DNA of 64,000 bases from Colius striatus (taxonomy: Eukaryota; Chordata; Aves; Coliiformes; Coliidae). The DNA lies in assembly GCF_028858725.1 (NCBI RefSeq), contig NC_084790.1, positions 83,656,506-83,720,505 of the forward strand. Direction: 5' to 3'. Positions 10,976-19,673 of the stretch are shown piece after piece. Below the pieces are notes generated by a model. The model had not been told where the DNA came from, ran no database searches, and saw only the letters and a list, made by a program, of their open reading frames with translations. How positions within the stretch are numbered: position 1 is the first letter of the stretch; each line of letters begins with the position of its first letter. The position numbers and the translations under genes are program-made.

Positions 10976-11860
10976 ATGGTACACCCCGTGGCTCGAAGCA
11001 ACCGAGTCGACGGGCGAGGCAGAGGAGGAACAAACTGTGGAGAAAAGAACCAAAACAATGGGACGCAAAAGCAACCATGGTCGAACTTCCCTAGGACTGG
11101 TAAAATTATACTTAAATTGGTAAAATTGACAAATACCGTTTTTCCTGGTATACTGGTGGTTTTGCTATTGATACTAACTCAAGCAAATGGGAACCCCCAT
11201 GAGCCAATGCTCTGGAAATTATATAACTTACAGGAAAGTAAGCTTATACAAAATCGAAGCAGTTCGGAAGGAAATTGGAATTTTACTGTATCTTTATTTT
11301 CGCTAATACCTTTTGAAGCAATGGGATGTCATCCAACAAACTGTTTAAATTTGGGTTACACCCAAGCGCAATGCAAGGCATGGTACATATGTCCAGCCTC
11401 AAACCCTGGAAAAAAGTTATTGTAATTACCCGGGACATTATTATTGTGGTTATTGGGGTTGTGAGACAATAGCTTCAGATTGGAAAACAACAGGAGATAG
11501 ATATATAGACATCACTTGGGGACCTCCTGGATGTAAGAAACCACAACACAGATATGACAAATGGGCTATCCCGACACCAGGAACTAAATGGGTTAGTTCA
11601 GACATCGGAATAACACCATGTCTAAACTTCGGAAAAGGTTAAATCAACGTAAAAAGGATCGTGAGGTGGGCAGATCATGGTATAAAAATTGGTTTAACGT
11701 TTCACCCTGGCTAATCACTTTATTGTTTGCCTTAGCAGGACCGCTTATTATGTTGATTCTGGGACTTATATTTGAACCATGCATATTACGCTATATTTTA
11801 CATTTTATTAAGGAGCGGTTTGACATAGCTAAACTACTCATTCTAACTACGGAGAGCTGA
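10976..11860 (+). pseudogene. env: ERV1 env, mostly deleted
   Basis: The N-terminal piece (from ATG 10976 or a downstream start) has a long basic leader and a hydrophobic segment at about 11130-11175, then the start of the surface subunit to 11425. A frameshift follows near 11412; the next frame holds a YYCGYWGC block and runs to about 11640. The final frame (11618-11860) holds only the end of the transmembrane subunit, with a membrane-spanning segment near 11705-11790. The cleavage site, fusion peptide and ectodomain are absent, so no functional envelope is encoded. Confidence 0.8.
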
Positions 11861-12072
11861 GACAGATTATAAAAGTATACCTACTAATGAAGATGAAGAT
11901 AACGAAGACTGTTGTGAATGCAATATGCCGCGTGAAAACTATGATTATAATTGTAAGGTATTGTAATTGTAAGGTATTATCTTGTGAGTGTTATGATACA
12001 TGTTGGGATTGTGGAAAAAGTTTACCTGCAGTGTCGAAAATGAAAATAGCGTCTAATAAACAATAATAGGAT
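11861..12072 (+). other. Post-env cysteine-rich short ORFs in ERV1
   Basis: An acidic frame with a CCEC block runs into a stop in the first copy of an imperfect 16-base tandem duplication (11949-11964 and 11965-11980). Another frame, ATG 11887 to TAA 12064-12066 (59 codons), carries YCNC, CEC and CWDC blocks. They could be an env tail extension or a small accessory frame. I do not recognise a family. Confidence 0.35.
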
Positions 12073-12093
12073 AAAAGAAAAAAAAGGGGGGAT
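12073..12093 (+). promoter_or_regulatory. ERV1 polypurine tract
   Basis: A-rich then G-run purine tract ending directly at the 3' LTR; the plus-strand DNA primer site. Confidence 0.85.
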
Positions 12094-12626
12094 TGTAAGA
12101 AACTATGAATTAGGGTATTGTTTATTAAAATTTATGTTAAGCTCAATGTAAAGGTTAAGCGACAAAAGAAAGGAAAGTACTTATGCGAACAGCTGCAGGA
12201 CATCACTCATGTGAGATAAGATAACTGCAATTGCCTTCACATACCAGACACCATTTGTGTAAACAGGAGAGATACTGCTCAAGGATGACTACAAGATGTT
12301 CTAAGGGACTGGCGAAGAGAAGAAAAACAACTCTATCTAAGTGAGGGATCAATTATAAAACAAAGAAGGAAAACTTCTTACTCAGCAAGCACCGAAAGAC
12401 AGAAAAAAGACCCCTCACAGTAACTGAAGCATGCGCAGAGCAGTTCTCCTACTTTACGGCCACGGATGCAAAATGTATAAAAAAGGACTGTTTAAACTAA
12501 TCAGTACGGCAGTTGGCGGAGCGCAGACTCCCCTGTCGTCCAGCGCTGTCTTTGCTCTTATTCTACTTGCTACAATTAATAAAATTATAATTGGCTTATG
12601 ATCCATTGTGGTCTCAATTTATGACA
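12094..12626 (+). repeat. ERV1 3' LTR
   Basis: 533 bases, apparently identical to 6199-6731, followed by the GGAGA duplication at 12627-12631. Confidence 0.95.
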
Positions 12627-12631
12627 GGAGA

Positions 12632-12985
12632 CACGACCACCCTCTACATGTAGCTAAAGGGGAGTTGTAGGGAGGAGGGGGTTGATCTTTTCTCTGCGGT
12701 AGTGAGTGAAAGAACACGAGGAAATGGGTTTGGGTCGCAGCAGGGGGGCTTTAGGTTGGACATTAGGAAGAACTTTTTCACCAAGAGGGTGGTTAAACAT
12801 TGTAATGGACTGCCCAGGGAGGCAGCAGCGGTGCAGTCACCGTCCCTAGGGATATTGAAAAGACATCTAGATGAAGGACGGAGGGATATGGTTTAGTTTA
12901 GGGATGGGCTTGGCAGTGTCAGCTTAGTGCTTGGACTCGACGATCTTCAAGGTCCTGTCCACCCGTAACGATTTTGTGATTTCTC
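12632..12985 (+). mobile_element. CR1 LINE fragment, 3' part, resumed after ERV1
   Basis: Continuation of 5800-6198: CR1 3' untranslated region with the 'aggttggacattaggaaga' type block near 12752, ending near a degraded tail. Contiguous in unit 2 at 43442-43796. Confidence 0.75.
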
Positions 12986-13119
12986 AAAAAATTTCACTGG
13001 GACTGTCTGGCACACGCAGAAGAAAAATTCATGTGCTGGTTTGTAATATACATGGAACAAATGTTTCTCTTAACTCGCCCACAAACTCAACTGTGGCCAC
13101 AGTGCAAACAAGTGAGAAT

Positions 13120-13535
13120 GAAAATAAGTGAGAGACCTGGGGATGTTCAGCCTGGAGATGAAGAGGGTGGGGAGAGACACAATCACACTCTGCAACTCCC
13201 TGACAGGAGGCTGTAGTGAGGTTAGGGGTGGGAGTCGGCGTCTTCTCCCCAGTCACGAATGACAGGACAAGTGGAAGTGGCCTCGGGTTGCTCCAGGGGA
13301 GGCTTAGCTGGGAAATGAGGAAGAACTTTGCCCCCAAGAGGCTTGTTGGACTGGCGTGAGCTGCCGAGGCAGGTGTGGGAGTTCCCATCCCTGGAGGGAT
13401 GCCAAACCAGTAGAGCTGAGGTGCTGAGGGAAATGGTTCAGTGGCAGGCTTGTCAGTGTGAGGTGAAGGCTTGGACCCGATGAGCTTGAGGGGCTTTTCC
13501 AACCAAAATGATTCAATGACTCTGTGAGAGCAGCT
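13120..13535 (+). mobile_element. CR1-like 3' end upstream of gene A
   Basis: Second CR1 3' segment, ending in ATGATTCAATGACTCTGTGA at 13508-13527, a decayed octamer tail. It lies about 270 bases before the gene A start. Equivalent pieces precede genes B (43930-44345), C (28500-28900), D (31105-31340) and E (59310-59580), so it was part of the ancestral gene module. Confidence 0.7.
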
Positions 13536-13803
13536 GCCGCTGGGACACGGGACACGAAGATGCTGGGAAGGCCAAGACGCTGCACGAGAGGCGGTTCAGC
13601 CTTCCCATCCTCTGGCCTCCCCTTGCCTGTGGTGCCCCGAGACGGGCCCCGTGGCACTGCAGAGCCGTGTGCCGGGTCCGAGCACCATGGAGGACCCAGT
13701 CCCTTTGTGACATCACCTCGGACCACACCCCACCTGCTGCTGATATCCTGCGCCCAAGGCAGTGGCCTTGCCAGAGGCTCAGGAGCCAGCACCGGGACCG
13801 GAC
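13536..13803 (+). promoter_or_regulatory. 5' flank and probable promoter/5' UTR of gene A
   Basis: A CRE-like TGACATCA at 13708-13715 is kept in all five gene copies (44518-44525, and as TGATGTCA at 28390-28397, 30917-30924 and 59201-59208). A tiny upstream frame (ATG 13687 to TGA 13708-13710) is also conserved. CRE sites are common in post-meiotic testis promoters. The transcription start is not visible, so use as a promoter is inference. Confidence 0.45.
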
Positions 13804-15634
13804 ATGGAGCCGGGACCCAGCAGGCACCTGCCTCGCAACGAGACATTGATCTTCAACCAGCTTGATCAGCTGGAACGCCAAATACTGGCGCTCTGGGCTG
13901 AGAAGCAAGAGCTGGAGTGGGAATTGGAGCGGCAGGACCAACAGCAGCTCCAGCGCAGCTACCAGGGTGCGGCAGATGGCGTGGGGCCCAGCTCAGCACC
14001 CCCCTATATGTCTGTACCCCACGGAGCCCCGGGACCCTTTCCCTTCCCCAACTCTGGTGAGAGCATGCACGGACCTGCAGTGCCCTTGCCAGAGGCACAG
14101 GAGCCAGCACCAGGAGCACCCATGGAGCCAGGTCCCAGCGGGTACTTGCCTGGCATCAGGCCCGGACTCTTCACGGTCCTTCATCAGCTGAGAGCTATGA
14201 CAAATCTGCTGTGGAACAGGAACCAGGAGCTGAGGCGGGAATTGGAGCGGCGGAACCAACAGCCGTTCCAGCACGGCTACCGCGGCACAGGGCCCAGCTC
14301 AGCACCCGCCTACGTGTCTGTGCCACACAGAACCCCAGGACCCTTCCCTTTCCCCAGCTCTGCTGAGAGCGTGAACAGACCTGCAGTACCCTTGCAGGAG
14401 GCACAGGAGCCAGTGCCAGGAGCACCCATGGAGCCGGGTCCCAGCAGGCGCTGGCCTTGCGTCAGGCCCTGTTTCTACACTTACCTTGAACAACTCAGAG
14501 CCATGACCAGGCTGCTGTGGAATAGGAACCGAGAGTTGAGGCGGGAATTGGAGCGGCGGAACCAACAGCCGTTCCAGCACGGCTACCGTGGCGCAAGGCC
14601 CAGCTCAGCACCCCCCTATGTGTCTGTGCCACACAGAGCCCCAGGACCCTTCTCTTTCCCCAGCTCTGCTGAGAACGCAGGCAGCTCTGTAGCGGCCTCG
14701 GGCCTGTGGGTGCGGCAGCTGCCAACATCCACACCTTGTCCTGTTGCCAGCCCATTGGACTGGGGGCTGACACTGACAGACCAGAGCTGGAACTCCAGAA
14801 CCCTCTCTAGGGAGCCGAGCTTCAGCCGGCGAGGTGAGTGCCGGGGGGGGGGGGGGGGGGGTGGCGGAATCATGGGAGAGAACATCGGGGCGCCCTGTAC
14901 CAGGGGCACGTGGGAGAGCTTGGGAGCAACCTTTGGAAGCCTGTGCACAGGGAAGGCTGGCACGGCGGCCTCTGGAAGCCCCTGGCAGGTGTCGGGGGAG
15001 GAACGGAGGGAAAACACTGGTTTGGGGATGAGTGCCTGACGCTGCTGGTTCCCGCAGAGAGCTGGCAGCCGAGATGGCAGCGGCTGCTGGGCGAGATCGC
15101 CTTCCAGCTTGACCGCCGAATCGTCCACAGCGTCTTCCCCAACGCCGATCGCTACCGCGGCTTCAGTGCCGCCACCATCCCCGAGGGAATCGTGGAGGTA
15201 GGCTGGTGCTGCGAGCCGGGGAGCCGGGCACAGTGCCCGCAGCCACGGCCCGGTGCGCCCTGGTCCCCCTTGTGCTCGGTCACCCGCGGGTGCCGGTACT
15301 GACCGTACCCTCTCTGCCACAGATGGTCGAGGAGACGGAGCGGGGAGCTAGCCGTGATCTGAGCGTGGCCGCAATCTGGAACTATGAGTTTGTGATGAGG
15401 CGACTGTGGGCACTGGGCTACGTCCCCGAGGTGCACTTGCCCGCAATCGAGGCCTTCATCAACACCTACGGCCGCCTGGAGCGGTCGTACTGGTTCCCGG
15501 CCGAGCCAAACGTGGCCTTCCTGCGCCACGTGGTCAGCCAGGAGGTGCCGCCGGATCTGCGGCCCAACGCCATGGTGCTGCTCGAGTGCCTGCTGCAGCT
15601 GGCACAGGAGTACGGGCAGCCCCTCTTCTACTGA
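13804..15634 (+). CDS. Gene A: speriolin-like protein, three-module form, intact
   Basis: Exons 13804-14833, 15058-15197 and 15323-15634 join in frame to 493 residues. Donors are GTGAGT and GTAGGC; acceptors are CCCGCAG and TGCCACAG. The ATG has G at -3 and +4. Residues 1-106, 107-208 and 209-about 291 are three copies of a module that starts MEPGPS, forms a short coiled coil (ELEWELERQ, ELRRELERR) and ends in a Pro/Ser-rich linker. Exons 2-3 encode the speriolin C-terminal domain: GEIAFQLDRRI, then an INTYGRLE block and a closing GQPLFY. In mammals speriolin (SPATC1) is a sperm-centriole protein that binds CDC20; that role is inherited by homology only. The repeated N-terminus is unusual for the family. 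No stop or frameshift is seen. Confidence 0.85.
14834..14880 (+). repeat. Poly-G run just after the exon 1 donor of gene A
   Basis: Nineteen consecutive G (14843-14861) begin nine bases after the GT of intron 1. Gene B has 21 G; genes C, D and E have short, interrupted G runs at the same place. Confidence 0.9.
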
Positions 15635-15700
15635 GCGGCTGTGCCAAGACATGAGCCCTGTCCCGGCTGCGCCTGCAGCAGCCGCCGCCTGGTGCCACGC

Positions 15701-15706
15701 AATAAA
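15701..15706 (+). terminator. Polyadenylation signal of gene A
   Basis: AATAAA 67 bases after the stop codon, followed by a GT-rich stretch at about 15726-15740. The same signal follows genes B to E. Confidence 0.8.
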
Positions 15707-15739
15707 GCTGTGGGTCTATCTCATGTCGTGTGCTGTGGG

Positions 15740-16112
15740 CTTCTTCCTAAGCAGCAAAAAGCATAAGGATGGCAATGCACCTGCTGGTTGCACAAGAGAA
15801 TAGCAATATTGATTAAGAAAGATACGTAACCATCTGCCCTATGGATCCTCCCACAGGGGAGGCCACCAGTGAGTCAGTGCAGGGCGCCCAGCTTTATAGG
15901 CAAAACCCCGCGAGTCAGTGGGAGGTGCATTTTCTTCAGGCAGAGACCCCTGGGCTATCTTCCTCCGTGCTGGATTTTGCCTGGGCTGGCCACGAATGGC
16001 AGAGGAATCCAAGGGAGCTCTCCAGAAAGCAATCCATTTCTCCACCGCTCTCTATTTCTTAACCCGTCAGTGCCCGCTGATGGCTGCTAAGAAAATGCCG
16101 CCATCTTCTTAG
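15740..16112 (+). repeat. Unidentified 3' flank block shared by genes A, B and D
   Basis: About 370 bases present after A, after B (46552-46924) and inverted beside D (29169-29530). Several overlapping short frames are open on both strands; none is recognised. The inverted copy stops exactly at the equivalent of 16103, marking a rearrangement breakpoint. A TATA-like TTTATAGG is present, so a decayed LTR is possible but unproven. Confidence 0.6.
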
Positions 16113-16293
16113 AGATGCGGGCGAGGTGTAGGAGAGAGAGAAGAGTAGTAGAGAAGAGAGCGAGCGAGGAGTATCAAACCCCAGACTGCAATGCGTCCAA
16201 AAAGGAGGGAGGTGTTTGGGACATTTGATTGGTGAAGGGAAACGGAGAGTTAATCCAGAGAGAATCAAGGCAATTGTGGAATTGCCCCTCCTG
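16113..16293. other. Purine-rich spacer before ERV2
   Basis: A GA-rich microsatellite-like stretch (about 16118-16172), then plain sequence up to the ERV2 target duplication. No gene. Confidence 0.6.
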
Positions 16294-16299
16294 CAAACC

Positions 16300-16716
16300 T
16301 GATGAGACCAATCTGCCTGAAAGGGTAGAATGGCCCTCGAAAGGATTTGCCTGGTAAGGGTTAATCTTTTCTAAGGAAGCCTGCCTGAAAGGGTTGGCTC
16401 CTTAAACAAAGCCCCTAACTTAAGCAAAAACATCCTGTATACACAACAATGATAAGGACACCAGATGTCTTGTAGCCACGGAATATATATCACAAAAATG
16501 TAGTAAACAGTACCATAAATTTTGTAGATAACATTTGATTGATTTGTAGCATATAGAAAATATACGTATTCATATTGTTTGTTAACCTATACTGATGACC
16601 TTTGCGATATGTACTGACTATAAAAAGAGCATAAGAAGAAGCAATAAACTGTCACTTGCTCAAAGAGCAGTGGTCCGCCTGTCCTTCATCGTCCTGGAAA
16701 GAGCTGGTCTCTGACA
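16300..16716 (+). repeat. ERV2 copy 1 5' LTR
   Basis: 417 bases, TGATGAG to CTGACA. TATA-like TATAAAAAG near 16618 and AATAAA at 16643-16648. Confidence 0.95.
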
Positions 16717-16718
16717 AA

Positions 16719-16736
16719 TGGTGCCGAAACCCGGGA
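16719..16736 (+). promoter_or_regulatory. ERV2 copy 1 primer binding site (tRNA-Phe type)
   Basis: Eighteen bases, TGGTGCCGAA then ACCCGGGA, complementary to the tRNA-Phe 3' end, two bases after the LTR. Same site in copy 2 at 47531-47548. Confidence 0.85.
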
Positions 16737-17048
16737 AACTCGGTTGCCTTTGACCAGGGTGAGCTGCCTCCGAATCAACAGAACCGCGGTAAGGAAAAGG
16801 GGAAATAAAGGGGGGCAGAACTACTAGGAAGGTGTAAAATATAAGAAAGTAGAAATTTATCTCAGTAAAATAAAAACAAAAATCCCTTTTTTGTCTTAGA
16901 TTTTCCGTTGACCAAGTCTGAGACTAAGTCTGGATCCAGCCGCACCTAAGCCCTTTCTATAAGGTGTCTTAGAAAGCAAGGGGGTCCAGACTGAACCTCG
17001 TGACTCAACGGTAGGGCTCCCTCATATTCAGCATTTACAATTTAAAAT

Positions 17049-18989
17049 ATGGGACATGTACATAGTACGGAAAGACAGCTGTTTGTAGCTATGGTTAAGA
17101 CATTGTTAAAAAGTCGAAATATATCTGTAACCACCAAGCAGGTGGGTGGATTTTTAGAATTTATAGACACTGTGTGTCCTTGGTTTCTGAATAAAGGCAC
17201 TATTAATTTAGAAACATGGAATAGGGTCGGTGAAAACATTAAAGGCTATTATGCTGCTAACGGCCCTGATAAGATCCCTATAGATGCTTTTCCTTTATGG
17301 ACTTTAATTAAAGAATGTTTACAAGGTGATACTGAATATGATAAATGGCAACGACAAACACGTCCTCGATCTCGTTCAGCGGATTCAGGTTTAAAACCTT
17401 CTGCTCTTACTAATCCTGATTCACAACCCTCTGCTCCACCTGAATATCCATCAATAATCAATAATGAACAAAAAGATATTCAGGAATCTAATTTTAAAAA
17501 TCCCTTTCTTATGTACTCAAATACGGGAGGTAAAAAATGCCGACCGTTAAAACAAAGCAAGAGCGCCTTGAGACCTATAGAATTATCTGAAGAATTATCC
17601 TCCGATGAGGAAGCTGAATTAGAAAAAGAAGCTGCTCAGTATCATAATGAAAATGATCAAGTGTTTGTTAATACGCCTTTTAAATTGAAGAAACAGCAAA
17701 CACTTTTAAAAAAGGAACCTGTTGTTTTACCAGCAATAGAAGCTGGTAGACGTCCGCCCCCTCCTGACATATACCATCAAATATCACCTCACTCACCCTT
17801 ACAGTTATCATTGCTACAAGCTAAACAACAAGGTGAAGATGTGAGTGGGTTTTCAAAAATATTGCATGCTTATCCTATAACATATGCTCCTCACCCTACT
17901 CAAGCCAATGTTAGAATTGCTACTTATACATCCATTCCATTTAAGAATCTTAAAGAATTGAAAACAGCTGCTGCTCAATATGGTGCAACTGCACCATATA
18001 CTATTGCTATTTTAGAGACAATTGCAGCTGAAGTTCTTCCCCCATGGGACTGGAAAGGCTTAGCTAAAGCTACCTTAACGGGAGGAGAATATTTGTTATG
18101 GCTTACAGATTTTATGGATTCCTGTTATGATTATTCTCAAAAACCACACTTTCGCCAGCAAGGAATTACTCATGAAATGTTAGCTGGCACAGGACCGCAT
18201 GTTGATCTGGCACAACAATTAACTTATCCTGCTGCGACATATGATGCTATTCGAGAAATTGGTTTGAAAGCCTGGAAAGGGCTACCTAGACATGGAACGT
18301 CTAGGGAAGAATTAACTAAAGTCCGACAGGGACCAGACGAACCTTATCATGATTTTGTATCTCGTTTGTTACAAACTTCTTCTAGACTCATACAAGACAC
18401 TGATTCAGCTATGATTTTAGTTAAGGAATTAGCTTTTGAAAATGCTAATAATATCTGTCAATCCATATTAAGACCTTGGAAAAATAAATCAACATTAAAT
18501 GACTATATCAGATTATGTTCTGATGTTAGCTCTGGGTATATTCAAGGCATAGTCACTGCCGCAGCACAACAGGGCAAACCTGTTGAGCAAGTTTTAGCTG
18601 CAATGCAATTTAAGAAAAACAGAAGGGTTGCAGGCCCTCCTGGTAGCTGTTTTCATTGCGGACAAATGGGGCATCAAGTACGTCAATGTCCTAATAAAAA
18701 GATTCCTAATTATAATGGAGGAAAAAATCCAGGTTTATGCCCAAAATGTAAAAAAGGTAATCATTGGGCTAATGAATGCCGATCTAAATATGATAAGAAT
18801 GGCAATTCTTTGATACAGCCGGGAAACTTCTCAATGGGCTTGCCCCGGGCCCACCCAAACAAACAGGGGATGTATCCTGTGCAGGTGCAAACCTCAGAGC
18901 ACCAGCTAAACAATCCATTTCACAACTCCACCGAGCCACCAGTCATAGTGCCGGACTGGACCTGTGTTCCTCCTCCCACTTCGTATTAA
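17049..18989 (+). CDS. gag: ERV2 copy 1 Gag polyprotein, open over full length
   Basis: 646 residues, fully open. MGHVHSTE start suits N-myristoylation of matrix. Residues about 128-136 hold overlapping late-domain motifs PSAP and PPEY. Capsid carries the major homology region near residues 426-446 ([14 protein letters not shown]). Nucleocapsid has two CCHC boxes at about 534-547 and 564-577. Gag would assemble virus-like particles at the membrane; this is family knowledge, and activity here is untested. The -1 slippery site lies at 18821-18827, before the stop. AT-rich codon use contrasts with the GC-rich host genes. Copy 2 seems to encode the same protein; the single difference noticed is silent (CGT/CGC). 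Confidence 0.92.
   Translation: MGHVHSTERQLFVAMVKTLLKSRNISVTTKQVGGFLEFIDTVCPWFLNKGTINLETWNRVGENIKGYYAANGPDKIPIDAFPLWTLIKECLQGDTEYDKWQRQTRPRSRSADSGLKPSALTNPDSQPSAPPEYPSIINNEQKDIQESNFKNPFLMYSNTGGKKCRPLKQSKSALRPIELSEELSSDEEAELEKEAAQYHNENDQVFVNTPFKLKKQQTLLKKEPVVLPAIEAGRRPPPPDIYHQISPHSPLQLSLLQAKQQGEDVSGFSKILHAYPITYAPHPTQANVRIATYTSIPFKNLKELKTAAAQYGATAPYTIAILETIAAEVLPPWDWKGLAKATLTGGEYLLWLTDFMDSCYDYSQKPHFRQQGITHEMLAGTGPHVDLAQQLTYPAATYDAIREIGLKAWKGLPRHGTSREELTKVRQGPDEPYHDFVSRLLQTSSRLIQDTDSAMILVKELAFENANNICQSILRPWKNKSTLNDYIRLCSDVSSGYIQGIVTAAAQQGKPVEQVLAAMQFKKNRRVAGPPGSCFHCGQMGHQVRQCPNKKIPNYNGGKNPGLCPKCKKGNHWANECRSKYDKNGNSLIQPGNFSMGLPRAHPNKQGMYPVQVQTSEHQLNNPFHNSTEPPVIVPDWTCVPPPTSY
18821..18870 (+). promoter_or_regulatory. 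ERV2 copy 1 gag-pro -1 frameshift signal
   Basis: Heptamer GGGAAAC at 18821-18827 is in the gag phase G GGA AAC, fitting X XXY YYZ. After seven bases comes a possible H-type pseudoknot: stem TGGGC (18835-18839) with GCCCA (18849-18853), and loop CCCC (18843-18846) with GGGG (18866-18869). The frame entered is -1 and carries dUTPase then protease. Confidence 0.75.
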
Positions 18990-19606
18990 CACCTGAAATG
19001 GGAGTACAAGCTATCCCAACAGGAATATATGGCCCTTTACCCGTTGGAACATGTGGTTTAGTGTTAGGTCGAAGTAGTTTAAGCATGAAAGGATTGCGAG
19101 TTATACCAGGACTAATTGATTGTGATTATGAAGGAGAGTTAAAAGTTCTGTCTTTAATCTACCTGCAGGAACAAAGATTGCACAGTTGCTTTTAATTCCT
19201 TATGTTTCATCTATAGGAAAAGCTGATTCCCGCATTCAGGGAACAGGCGGTTTTTAGATCTACTGACGTTTATCTTTTACAGCCCATCAATCATCAGAGA
19301 CCTGAACTTCAGTTAACAATTGATGGTAGAAATTTTACAGGACTCTTGGACACCGGAGCAGATGTATCGGTAATGACTTTAAAACAATGGCCAAAAGAAT
19401 GGCCTTTACAGCATGCTTCAGCTGATCTAAAAGGAATTGGAGTTGCAAATTTGCCTCTTCAAAGCTGTAAGTTATTAAATTGGACAGATAAGGAGGGACA
19501 CTCTGGTACCATTCAACCATATGTACTAGAAAGCTTGCCTCTTAACCTCTGGGGCCGAGATATCTTGACACAAATGGGTGCATACCTCTATACGCCTAGC
19601 AGTTAG
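18821..19606 (+). pseudogene. pro: ERV2 copy 1 dUTPase-protease region, frameshifted
   Basis: The -1 frame after the slippery site encodes a dUTPase-like domain (an SAGLDL block, a PTGIYGPLP block, a [11 protein letters not shown] block) that loses frame near 19150. A second shift at the T-run near 19252-19256 returns to the first frame. Protease then runs with LLDTGADVS (about 19343-19369) and WGRDIL, ending at TAG 19604-19606. dUTPase in the pro frame is a betaretroviral hallmark. The protease catalytic motif is intact, but the two shifts cut it off from gag. Both occur in copy 2, so they predate the duplication. Confidence 0.8.
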
Positions 19607-19673
19607 TCTGATAAATTTATCAGTAACTATGTATGCAGATAAAATCTGTTGGAAATCAGATCAACCTGTTTGA

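Larger units (their letters stand above)
6194..12631 (+). mobile_element. ERV1: gamma-type provirus with both LTRs, present only in unit 1
   Basis: LTR-internal-LTR element of 6428 bases (6199-12626) flanked by the 5-bp duplication GGAGA at 6194-6198 and 12627-12631. The empty site in unit 2 (43437-43441) has one GGAGA, so the insertion occurred in this copy. Order is LTR, His-tRNA primer site, gag, pro-pol in the gag frame, env, polypurine tract, LTR. Gag has a single CCHC box and ends in TAG followed in frame by protease, as in gammaretroviruses. Every gene is internally deleted or frameshifted, so the element cannot be autonomous. It inserted into a CR1 fragment. Confidence 0.95.

Noticed and set aside
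13762..13803. Upstream GTG start extending gene A by 14 codons
   Set aside because: Vertebrate initiation at GTG is rare. The ATG at 13804 has a good context, and the extension is the leader part of the repeat unit.
14616..15320. Minus-strand frames opposite genes A to E (for example 234 codons)
   Set aside because: Shadows of the GC-rich speriolin-like exons, crossing introns without their own splice logic.
18748..18760. A-run near the second CCHC box as the gag frameshift site
   Set aside because: The run is not in the X XXY YYZ phase of gag and the -1 frame is closed there. GGGAAAC at 18821 is in phase and leads into an open -1 frame.
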